Below are positions 44,651-52,512 of a stretch of 64,000 nucleotides of DNA, piece by piece. Positions within the stretch are counted from its first letter, which is position 1. Each line of letters starts with the position of its first letter. The position numbers and the translations under genes were made by a program. The stretch comes from Tranquillimonas alkanivorans (GTDB lineage Bacteria > Pseudomonadota > Alphaproteobacteria > Rhodobacterales > Rhodobacteraceae). The DNA lies in contig NZ_FOXA01000002.1 in the NCBI RefSeq assembly GCF_900115595.1, forward strand, positions 186,001-250,000. Reading direction: 5' to 3'. The notes under the pieces are model-generated. The model saw only the letters and a list, made by a program, of their open reading frames with translations. It was not told the origin of the DNA and ran no database searches.

Positions 44651-45643
44651 TTACTGAAGGATACCGATCTCGCGCGAGAGCTCCTCGATGTTCTGGACCG
44701 ACTCGGCGACGAACTGCTCGAATTCCTCGCCCTGAAGGTCGAGGGGCGCGAGGCCGTTGGCCTCCATGACGGCCTTCCACTCGGGGCTGTCATAAAGCGT
44801 GTCGATCTGCTCGACCCAGTAGTCGTAGGCCGCGTCGCTCATGTTGCCCGGGCCGTAGAAGCCGCGCCAGTTCGCGCCGATGGCGTCGATGCCCTGCTCG
44901 CGCGCGGTGGCGAAGCCCGAGAACTCGCCCTCGAGCCGCTCGGGCGCGAGCAGCGCGATCACGCGAATGTCGCCGGACTCGACGAAGCCGCGGGCCTCGG
45001 ACAGATCGCCGGTGAACGCCTGGAGCGATCCGGCGAGAAGCTGGGTCACGGCTTCGCCGCCGCCAGCGAAGGCGATGTACTTGACGTTGCGCACGTCCTC
45101 GACACCGGCTTCCTGCGCGGCGATCAGCACCTTCAGGTGGTCCCAACCGCCCACGGCCGAACCGCCGCCGATCGAGACCGAGGTCGGGTCCTCCTTGATG
45201 GCGTCCATCAGCTCGGGCAGCGTCTGGATCTCGCTGTCGTCGGCCACGGCGATCACGCCGTAATCCGCGCCCACGGCGCCGATCCAGCGGACCTGGTCCA
45301 TGGTATTGCCCGGGAAAGCGTTCTGCGCCAGCCGCGTCGCAGTGGCCGAGGACGCGGCCACGATGAGGTCGTCGTCATCGTTGCGCTTGTTGACGACCTC
45401 GGCAAAGGCCACACCGCCGCCGCCGCCCGAAAGGTTCACGACCTGCATGGTCGAGGGGATCAGGCCGAGGTCCTGAAGCGACTTGCCGACCTGCCGGCAC
45501 GTGAAGTCCCAGCCGCCGCCCGGGTTCGCCGGCGCGATGCACTCGGGGTTCTCGGGCGTGAAATCCTGTGCGGACGCCGCGAGCGGCGCGCAGACCACGA
45601 AAGCCGCAGCTACAAGGCCGCGCCGGATTGTCGAGATTTGCAT
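44651..45643 (-). CDS. tctC: Tripartite tricarboxylate transporter, substrate-binding protein TctC
   Basis: A 330-residue periplasmic binding protein with a signal peptide (about 1-25, cleavage near ASAQ). The Bug/TctC fold is seen in IAPANPGGGWDFTCRQVGKS (carboxylate-binding loop) and the GGGG-rich VNLSGGGGGVAFAEVVNK. It delivers substrate to TctAB. It is the first gene of the operon, divergent from tctD, and probably activated by it. Confidence 0.92.
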   Translation of the reverse strand: MQISTIRRGLVAAAFVVCAPLAASAQDFTPENPECIAPANPGGGWDFTCRQVGKSLQDLGLIPSTMQVVNLSGGGGGVAFAEVVNKRNDDDDLIVAASSATATRLAQNAFPGNTMDQVRWIGAVGADYGVIAVADDSEIQTLPELMDAIKEDPTSVSIGGGSAVGGWDHLKVLIAAQEAGVEDVRNVKYIAFAGGGEAVTQLLAGSLQAFTGDLSEARGFVESGDIRVIALLAPERLEGEFSGFATAREQGIDAIGANWRGFYGPGNMSDAAYDYWVEQIDTLYDSPEWKAVMEANGLAPLDLQGEEFEQFVAESVQNIEELSREIGILQ

Positions 45644-45713
45644 AGATTCTCCTCCACGAATATGCAGCCGGCCGCCACGGGGGCAGCCGGTCGGCGCTGA
45701 CGATACGCCGGAA

Positions 45714-45734
45714 ACCTGTCATGAACCTGTCATG
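45714..45734. promoter_or_regulatory. Direct-repeat operator between tctC and tctD
   Basis: Two copies of ACCTGTCATG (45714-45723 and 45725-45734) spaced by 11 bases, the spacing expected for tandem binding of an OmpR-type regulator on one face of the helix. It lies 71 bases upstream of tctC and 67 bases before tctD. Confidence 0.6.
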
Positions 45735-45801
45735 CCCACATAACGGGCGCTTTTCCGCAGGCGCTGGGAGGAATACGGTCACCCGGCGAAGGAGGCGACG
45801 A

Positions 45802-46476
45802 ATGCGCGTACTGATCGTTGAGGACACCTCCGATGTTGGAGACGCGGTCGTGGCGAGCCTCTCTCGCGCCGGGTTCGCCTGCGACCTCGCGACGACGCTC
45901 GACAATGCCGGTGACTTCTTGGCGGTCCAACAATACGATGCTCTGGTGCTCGACATCAGCCTGCCCGACGGTGATGGTCGGGACCTTCTGAAACAGCTGC
46001 GCGGCGGTGGCACGCGGACGCCGGTGTTGATGCTGACAGCCGAGTTCGAAGTCGCGGCGAGGGTCGAGGCGTTGAACGCAGGAGCGGATGATTATCTGGT
46101 CAAACCCTTCGACCTACGCGAACTGGAAGCGCGCCTGCGTGTGCTCCTGAGACGCGAAAAAGGGCAGGCGGACAACGTGATGACGCTGGCTGATCTGTCT
46201 TTGGATCCCGTGGGCCGCACCGCGCGCGTCGGCGGCGCGCCGGTGCAGATGACCCGCCGGGAGCTGGCGCTGCTCAATTTGATGCTTTCGCACCCTGGGC
46301 AGATTCTTTCGAAGGAGCGCCTGTTCGAAGGCCTCTTCTCGTTCGACCGTGCCGAGGTCGGTACCAACACGGTCGAGCTTTACGTGGCCAGGCTCCGCAA
46401 GAAGCTGGCTGGCTCGCGCGTCGAGATCGAGACGCATCGCGGCCTGGGCTACAGGCTGGACGCGAAGGATGGCTGA
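45802..46476 (+). CDS. tctD: OmpR-family response regulator TctD
   Basis: A 224-residue regulator: receiver domain with phospho-acceptor D51 (ALVLDISLPDGDG) and K in YLVKPFD, then a winged-helix DNA-binding domain (TNTVELYVARLRKKL, HRGLGYRL). Known TctD proteins activate the tricarboxylate transporter. The ATG at 45802 is preferred over an in-frame ATG at 45721. It overlaps tctE by eight bases. Confidence 0.92.
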   Translation: MRVLIVEDTSDVGDAVVASLSRAGFACDLATTLDNAGDFLAVQQYDALVLDISLPDGDGRDLLKQLRGGGTRTPVLMLTAEFEVAARVEALNAGADDYLVKPFDLRELEARLRVLLRREKGQADNVMTLADLSLDPVGRTARVGGAPVQMTRRELALLNLMLSHPGQILSKERLFEGLFSFDRAEVGTNTVELYVARLRKKLAGSRVEIETHRGLGYRLDAKDG

Positions 46477-47845
46477 GACGCGGCAGGTCAAGGCAACCCT
46501 GTCACTCAAGAGCCGCGTTGCCATCGCCGTCACATCGGTGCTCGTGCTTGGCGGCGTTGTAGTCCTGATTGCGGCACTGGCTTACGGTCGGCAGGCGGCG
46601 CGCGAGGCGTATGATCGTCTGCTGTTGGGCGCGGCGGCGGATATCGCGGGCACGATACTGGTGCACGACGGCGTGGCGGTAGTCGACATGCCTGTCTCGG
46701 CGTTCGAGCTTCTGTCGCTCGCCCCCGACGACCGCATCCGCTACCGCGTGGTCGGACCGGACGGAAAGACGCTCACGGGCGACGAGGCGGTGCCGTTGCC
46801 ACCGGAGAAGGATGGCGAAGGCAGCACGTTCTACGACGGCACCTTTGGTACGGAGCCGGCGCGCTACGTCGCGTTCACCCGTCGCTTCGCCGAGCGCAGC
46901 TTCTCCGGCCCCGTGAAGGTCATCGTTGGCCACACCCTGCTGGCGCGGCGGGAACTGGCGCGCGACATCGCGCAGAACGCGCTGCTGGTGCTGGGTATCG
47001 CAGGGGCCGCCATGGCGGTCTTCGCCTGGCTCGTCGTCAGCCGCGCGCTCAGGCCGCTGCAAAGGATTGGAGCCGCTCTTGCTGCACGAGAACCGACCGA
47101 TCTGACGCCCCTGTCGCTGTCGGCGCCGCAGGAAGTCGCCGGCATGCTCGCCTCGCTTAACGGCTTCATGACCCGCCTTCAGCGCCAAAGCGTGGCGACG
47201 GGCAACCTCATCGGCGACGCGGCGCACCAGTTGCGCACGCCAGTCGCGGCGATCCGGGCGCAGGCCCAGCTTGCCGCGAGCGAAACCGACCCGGTGAAGC
47301 GAAACCGGATCGTGAACCGCGTCCAAGAGCGCGCAGCCGGGCTGGGCCATCTTCTCGACCAGCTACTGAGCCGGGCGATGATCATTCACCGCGCCGACAG
47401 TGAGCCGGCCGCGCAGCTCGATCTGCGTGATGTCGCGGTCGAAACGCTTGAGGCGTGCGACGATCTGCTTGTGCAGGCGGGGTTGGAAGTCGAGCTGCAG
47501 CTCGCGGATCGTGTGGTGCCCGTTCGCGGCGATGCGCTTTCGCTGACCGAAGCGGGCAAGAACCTGCTGATCAACGCGCTGCGCCATGGGCGCGCGCCAA
47601 TCCGGTTGGGCGTCTCCGACGGTCCCACGGTCCGCCTGTGGGTCAGCGACGGCGGGGGCGGCCCCCCGGCCGGCAGCGCGGCCACGCTGAGCACCCGGTT
47701 CGCCGGGGCCGGCCGGAGCGGCGGCAGCGGTATCGGGCTGGCCATTGCACGGGAAGTGGCCGAGGGGCACGGAGGGAGGATCAGGATGAACCATGACGGC
47801 GCCCGCTTCACGGTGGCGCTCGAACTGCCGAGGATGAGCGGATGA
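46469..47845 (+). CDS. tctE: Sensor histidine kinase TctE
   Basis: A 458-residue membrane kinase with two helices (about 17-38 and 172-190) around a periplasmic domain of about 130 residues, a HAMP-like linker, the phospho-acceptor H253 in AAHQLRTPVAAIRAQ and a C-terminal ATPase with N-box LTEAGKNLLINALRHG and GSGIGLAIAREV. It phosphorylates TctD. The gene starts inside the end of tctD and is coupled to the next gene by an ATGA overlap. Confidence 0.92.
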   Translation: MAETRQVKATLSLKSRVAIAVTSVLVLGGVVVLIAALAYGRQAAREAYDRLLLGAAADIAGTILVHDGVAVVDMPVSAFELLSLAPDDRIRYRVVGPDGKTLTGDEAVPLPPEKDGEGSTFYDGTFGTEPARYVAFTRRFAERSFSGPVKVIVGHTLLARRELARDIAQNALLVLGIAGAAMAVFAWLVVSRALRPLQRIGAALAAREPTDLTPLSLSAPQEVAGMLASLNGFMTRLQRQSVATGNLIGDAAHQLRTPVAAIRAQAQLAASETDPVKRNRIVNRVQERAAGLGHLLDQLLSRAMIIHRADSEPAAQLDLRDVAVETLEACDDLLVQAGLEVELQLADRVVPVRGDALSLTEAGKNLLINALRHGRAPIRLGVSDGPTVRLWVSDGGGGPPAGSAATLSTRFAGAGRSGGSGIGLAIAREVAEGHGGRIRMNHDGARFTVALELPRMSG

Positions 47846-48897
47846 GACGACTTGCGGCGCTTGCACTGGCCAGTCTTCCACTGTCCGCGCCGGCGGCGGA
47901 GTTGACGGCCTCCTTTGGCCCCGAGGACGCCGCTCGGCAAGCCACGGTGCGCAGCACAACCGACATCGCCGCGCTCGGTCCGGTTATTGAGGCATACCTG
48001 GACACGCGCCCCAACACGCGGATTCTCTACGAACAGTGGGGCTCGAACGACCTGTACACGCTGAGCGCGGCCGATTGTGTCGCGGGACAAGCCGGTGCCG
48101 ACCTGATCATCAGCTCGGCCCTTCACCACCTGGTGGACCTGGTTAATCAAGGCTGCGCCGAGAGCTACGCGTCGAACGCCACCAGAGCGCTGCCGGCACA
48201 ACTGGTGTGGCGCAACCAGCTTTGGGGAGTGACGCGCGAACCGGCGGTGATGGTCTACAATCGGGAGCTGCTCGCACCTGAAGACATACCGCGATCCCGC
48301 TTCGACCTGCTCGACCTCCTTCGCCCGAGCGGGAGCCGATTTGCGGGCCGAGTCGCGACGTACGACATAGAGGACTCGGGCCTGGGATTCCTCCTGGCGT
48401 TCAGCGACTCGCTGGAGGCCACGACCTTCGGCGGGCTGATGGAGGCCTTTGGGCGAAGCGGCGCCGTCGCCACCTGTTGCTCGGCCGAAATCATCGATGC
48501 AGTGACGGCGGGCCGCTTCATGGTCGCCTACAATGTCCTCGGCTCCTATGCCCTTCAAAGGGCGCGGGAGGAGGAACGGCTTGGGGTGGTCGCACCGAAA
48601 GATTACACACTCGTGCTCGCGCGGGCAGCCATGATCCCGCACGGCGCAGGTTCGGCGTCCGTGGCCGGAGACCTGATAGATTACCTGCTGTCGCCCGCGG
48701 GACGCGACGAGCTCGAAGCACAGGATCTGATTGTTCGGCTGGGCGAGGAGGATGGCGCTCCGATAGAGGTCTCGGGTGCTGTAGAGACAATCGAGCGGCG
48801 CATCCCGTTGGACCCGACGCTGCTGGTCGCGACGGACGACGACAAGCGCGAGATTTTCGTCCATCGCTGGCGTGACGCGTTTCCGCAGGTGGAGTGA
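47842..48897 (+). CDS. Periplasmic solute-binding protein cotranscribed with tctDE
   Basis: A 351-residue exported protein with a signal peptide (about 1-19, cleavage near APAAE) and an iron/spermidine-type binding-protein layout (IEAYLDTRPNTRILYEQWGS, VMVYNRELL, FMVAYNVLGSYAL). There is no permease gene beside it; it is coupled to tctE by ATGA and is the last gene of the unit. Genes of this kind next to TctE-type kinases are thought to act as periplasmic ligand sensors for the kinase. That role is an inference. The island starts right after it. Confidence 0.82.
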   Translation: MRRLAALALASLPLSAPAAELTASFGPEDAARQATVRSTTDIAALGPVIEAYLDTRPNTRILYEQWGSNDLYTLSAADCVAGQAGADLIISSALHHLVDLVNQGCAESYASNATRALPAQLVWRNQLWGVTREPAVMVYNRELLAPEDIPRSRFDLLDLLRPSGSRFAGRVATYDIEDSGLGFLLAFSDSLEATTFGGLMEAFGRSGAVATCCSAEIIDAVTAGRFMVAYNVLGSYALQRAREEERLGVVAPKDYTLVLARAAMIPHGAGSASVAGDLIDYLLSPAGRDELEAQDLIVRLGEEDGAPIEVSGAVETIERRIPLDPTLLVATDDDKREIFVHRWRDAFPQVE

Positions 48898-48938
48898 GCC
48901 TCAGGCGTCCGGAGTATCGGCCTCCGCGCGTTTGATCG

Positions 48939-49180
48939 TTGATGCCGAGTCCCTTGCGGATGGTGAGCATCTGCTTGGAACCGATTTGGCCGGGACTGTG
49001 CGGGTTGGCGCCGATGGTCTCCCGGAAAAAGCGACGTAGAGGGATCGTCCCGCAATCGCAAACCCAGTCGACGAAACCCGCATCGAGGAGCGCCTGGGGG
49101 ATCGGCATGAAGCGCGTGCTGCTGACGGTCTTGCCGTCCTGTTCCGCCGACCAGCACAGGCGGATGCAGTGCACGCTGTT
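48939..49180 (-). pseudogene. Internal fragment of a tyrosine recombinase, duplicate of the one at 54995-56950
   Basis: About 78 residues in one frame (IRLCWSAEQDGKTVSSTRFM, then PIPQALLDAGFVDW and SKQMLTIRKGLGI) line up without gaps with residues 389-466 of the intact recombinase 6 kb away, on the same strand. None of the catalytic residues (R370, R476, H499, Y509 in the full copy) is included. It is flanked by tct genes on the left and an IS5 remnant on the right. Confidence 0.85.
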
Positions 49181-49193
49181 CTAAGGTCAGGAC

Positions 49194-49415
49194 TCATAGC
49201 CAGTAGATGACCATAGCGGCGAGAGCGATGGCCGAGAGGAAGACCTTGGGGCACCGGTCGTAGCGCGTGGCCACCCGCCGCCAGTCCTTGAGCCTGCCGA
49301 ACATGATCTCGATCCGATTTCGGCGTTTGTAGCGGCGCTTGTCATACTTCACCGGTTTGTTCCGCTGCTTCCGGCCAGGGATGAACCGCCCCGGGTTGCC
49401 CGGAGGGCGTTTCGT
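49194..49415 (-). pseudogene. IS5-family transposase 3'-end remnant
   Basis: Read from about 49412 down to the TGA at 49194-49196 the frame gives GRFIPGRKQRNKPVKYDKRR, YKRRNRIEIMFGRLKDWRRV and CPKVFLSAIALAAMVIYWL, the C-terminal part of IS5-family DDE transposases including the final catalytic E region. The upstream two thirds is missing and the frame meets a stop just before it abuts the IS3 remnant. Confidence 0.8.
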
Positions 49416-49423
49416 TCAACGCG

Positions 49424-50340
49424 TCAGGCGACCTTATCCATTGTCCCGACGTGATCAAGATGCCGCCGCTCTGCCTCCGCCGGCGGGATGTATCCGATCG
49501 AGCTGAGAAGCCGGTGCTCGTTGTACCATTCCACCCACTGCATGGTCTCCCACTCGACGTCCTGCATCGTCTTCCAAGGCCCGCGCTGCTTGATGACCTC
49601 GGTCTTGAACAGGCCGATCACGCTCTCGGCGAGCGCATTGTCGTACGAGTCCCCGACGGTGCCGACCGAAGGGTCGATACCGGCATCGGCCAGGCGCTCG
49701 GTGTACTTGATGGACAGGTACTGCGAGCCGCGGTCGGAATGATGAATCAAGCTCCTGTTTCCAATTGGTTTTCTCTGCCATATGGCCTGCTCCAGCGCGT
49801 CGAGCACCAAGGGCGTTGTCATTGAGGTAGAGGCACGCCATCCCACGATGCGACGCGCGAAAACGTCGATCACGAAGGCGACGTAGACGGTGCCCGACCA
49901 GGTCGGAACATACGTGAAGTCTGACACCCAGAGCTGGTTCGGCCGTTCGGCATGGAAGGCACGATTGACCTTGCCGTCCGGGCAAGGCCGCGCGACGTCC
50001 GGGTTCGTCGTGATGACCTTCTTGCCGCGCACCACCCCCCTGAGCCCCATTTCACGCATCAGTCGCTCCACGGTACAGCGTGCGACGACGACGCCGTCGC
50101 GCTTCAGGGCATGCCAAACCTTCCGGACGCCGTAGAGCCCGCGATTTGCCGACCAAACCTCCCGGATCCGGTCCGACAGCGCGGCGTCCCGCTGGGCCCG
50201 CCGGGACGCCCGCCTCTGGTTCTGTGCGACCGCTTTGCGTTCGTAGTAGGTGGACGGGCGATCGGCAGCGATCTGCAGATCGGCTCGACCCCGAACTCCT
50301 CGCGCAAAATCTCGATGCGCACGTGCTGTTCGTGCACCAT
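49424..50340 (-). pseudogene. IS3-family OrfB transposase, frameshifted, without orfA
   Basis: The DDE integrase core is intact (LWVSDFTYVPTWSGTVYVAF, HHSDRGSQYLSIKY, SYDNALAESVIGLFKTEVIK). Near 50256-50258 the frame breaks: the upstream frame reads EFGVEPICRSLPIA and the downstream frame resumes RPSTYYERKA, which is repaired by adding one C to a run of three. No orfA precedes it; instead an unrelated helicase-like fragment begins at about 50310 on the other strand. The element cannot move by itself. Confidence 0.85.
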
Positions 50341-50837
50341 TGCGGCAAGGACGAGGCGCGCGGCGCGCGCCGGACATCGGCTCTGAAAGCCGCCGTGGAT
50401 ACCAAGTTGCGGCTGCAGATCTGGGGGGGCGCCGTGCTGGCGACCGTGGAGAAGCAGCGGACCATGCCCAAGAGCGCGAAGTTCAGCTTCGGCACCGGAC
50501 CCGTGCCCCTCGGCCTCGACGAGGACGACGAGCCCTACACCACGGTCAAAATCGTCCCGAAGGAGGCTCCGGCAGAGAGTGCCGGGACCGCCGCGAAAGG
50601 CTCCCGTAAGGAGGCGCGGAGGACGGCATTGCTCGCGGTCCTGACCACGCGAAGAACCTCGGTGCGCCGCATTGCCGCTTCACGCTCCAGCAGATGCTGG
50701 GCGACCTCCCGGACAGCACGCTCACGGGTCTCGCGCCCGGCAGCCGGCAAAAGGTCGTGCGGGATCTGCTGACGGAGGCTGCGAAAGGCGAGGGGGCCAT
50801 GGTCCTCAAGGACGGCGACGGCTGGATCATCACCTGA
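50310..50837 (+). pseudogene. RepA/AAA_25-type ATPase C-terminal fragment, frameshifted
   Basis: The frame at about 50318 reads HVLFVHHCGKDEARGARR, SALKAAVDT and VEKQRTMPKSA, the Walker B/HHTGK region of RepA-like hexameric helicase ATPases carried by plasmids and phages. The frame is lost around 50650-50690; a second frame then gives RFTLQQMLGDLPDSTLTGLA and MVLKDGDGWIIT ending at TGA 50835-50837. The Walker A half is gone, replaced by the IS3 remnant. It marks the region as derived from a mobile element. Confidence 0.7.
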
Positions 50838-51749
50838 CGGAGGTGGGGCGTGGCGCGTCTTTGAGCCGCCGCGCCACCACTCGCGACGATTGGCAGTTGC
50901 CAATGCGGATATCGCCATTCCCTGCTTGCTCGAGGATGCCGCCGCCGTTCAAGCTCTTACCGAGTGGTTCCGAACTCATAAAGCGGAGCGCGTCGGTCCC
51001 GGAGAGGCGTATGCGCGAAGTGGCCCGCAAATAGTTCGCCACTATTTCAGGCAGGGCTTAGCGCATCGCCATTGCGGCCTGAGGCATGACGACCGGATAA
51101 CGAGGCTCGATCACCGCTCTGCATCACGATAACGTGACTGCGCGAGAGTCCGGGCGGCGTCGCCGATGGACCTCGCGGCAGGCATCGGGCGATGGCTGGA
51201 GGAGCGGGCCTTGGTGGTCCGTTTTCCGATGGCGCCCGGGCATCGGGGGCCGGCGCCGGCGCTGGACCTCGGCGTTCTGCCTGCCGAGAAGTGGGCTCGG
51301 GCTCGCCTGTTTGCACCCCGTGCGCGACCGCTGTCGACTCGAGACCCGCGTCGGCTGCCAACAGTCCGGAAGGCGAAAAGGGGGCCAATCAGAGACCCTG
51401 CCGGAGATCGTTTCCCTAGCGGGAACATGCCGAGGATCGCTGCATCTGATCACAATTCTGTGATCTTGCGGTGCGGAAACCGGCGCGCAGGGCAGGTGAT
51501 TTTCATGATTCTGAATGAAAGAGCGGCTTGGGGTGCAATCTATCCGAGAGGATTTCCCCGCCTTCACAGCCTGTGGTTGAGAAGCCGCTGATCCGGCCAA
51601 TTCTCCCGCGAAATCTTATCTTTACCGGAAGGGGAGCGCTCATGTGAACATGAACCTTGCAGCTGGGTGATTCTTTTTAGCTGTGTGTTTTTTGCAGCGA
51701 CAGCCTTCAGTTGTGCACGATCTTATTAGTAGAAGAATGAGACAAAAAC
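50838..51749. other. 912-base gap in the island without a recognised gene
   Basis: Several open frames (for instance 51166-51591 on the + strand and 51124-51600 on the - strand) have no recognisable motif, and they overlap on both strands, so I call none of them. The last 150 bases (about 51600-51749) are A/T-rich (TTCTTTTTAG, TGTTTTTTGC) and probably contain the promoter of the response regulator gene. Confidence 0.45.
51448..51465. promoter_or_regulatory. Perfect operator-like palindrome upstream of the regulator pair
   Basis: GATCACA-ATTC-TGTGATC, seven-base arms with a four-base spacer, 285 bases before the response regulator. The symmetry and A/T content stand out in GC-rich DNA. The binding protein is unknown. 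Confidence 0.35.
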
Positions 51750-52499
51750 ATGTTCTCGGACGAATTTGGTGCGAACTGGGACGCAACGTCCTCCGTGCAA
51801 GGCGGCGCCGGCCAGAGTTGGAGAGAAGTCACAGAGGCCGCGAAACGACCGGCGAGTGCCGCTCGGGGGGCTGCTCTCATTGCCGATGATGACGAATTCT
51901 TCCGCATGGCGCTCGGTGTCATCCTGACCGACCGGTTGGGGTTCGCCGAAGTCATTGAAGCGACGTCGCTCGACGACGCCCTCGACCAGCTTTCCAGCCG
52001 CAGCGACATTTCGCTGGCGCTGTTCGACCTCGCCATGCCGGGCATGAAGAGTGCCGCCAGCCTCAGATCGGTACGCGAGGAGTTCGCGGCTCTGAAGATC
52101 GCGGTGATCTCTGGATCGCGGCGGCGCAGCGATATCCTGACGGCTCTGACCAGTGGTGTCCACGGATACATCCCGAAAAGCATCGGAGCGACCAACCTCT
52201 ATCAGACGCTGACGATGGTACTCGAGGGGCAGATTTATGTGCCTCAGTCGATCACCGAGATAGACGGAGGGGAGGCGCAGGAGGCGGACCAGGCTCAACC
52301 GAAGCTCGACAGCCTGTCGCCGCGGCAAAGAGATGTCCTCAACCTCTTGATCCTGGGCAAGTCGAACAAGGAGATCGCGCGCGTCCTCGACCTGGGCGAG
52401 GGCACCGTGAAGGTGCACATGTCCGCGCTGTTCCGGAGCCTCGGCACCCGCAGCCGCTCGGCTGCGGCTGCGGTGGGCGCCAAGATCCTGGCCGGCTGA
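51750..52499 (+). CDS. LuxR/NarL-type response regulator (island cargo)
   Basis: A 249-residue regulator. After an extra N-terminal 40 residues comes a receiver domain with acidic residues IADDDEF (about 44-50), phospho-acceptor D93 (LALFDLAMPG) and K in YIPKSIG, then a LuxR-type helix-turn-helix at about 187-245 (LSPRQRDVLNLLILGKSNKE, TVKVHMSALFRSL). The 13-base gap to the hybrid kinase downstream makes a two-gene operon. It controls unknown genes, perhaps outside the island. Confidence 0.9.
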   Translation: MFSDEFGANWDATSSVQGGAGQSWREVTEAAKRPASAARGAALIADDDEFFRMALGVILTDRLGFAEVIEATSLDDALDQLSSRSDISLALFDLAMPGMKSAASLRSVREEFAALKIAVISGSRRRSDILTALTSGVHGYIPKSIGATNLYQTLTMVLEGQIYVPQSITEIDGGEAQEADQAQPKLDSLSPRQRDVLNLLILGKSNKEIARVLDLGEGTVKVHMSALFRSLGTRSRSAAAAVGAKILAG

Positions 52500-52512
52500 G
52501 CCGGAGCAGGAC

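Noticed and set aside
48939-49184. 81-codon + strand frame in the island
   Set aside because: It is the reverse reading of the recombinase fragment; the minus-strand reading aligns with the intact recombinase.
51166-51591. 141-codon frame in the empty part of the island
   Set aside because: No motif, no ribosome binding site worth noting, and an equally long frame on the opposite strand.
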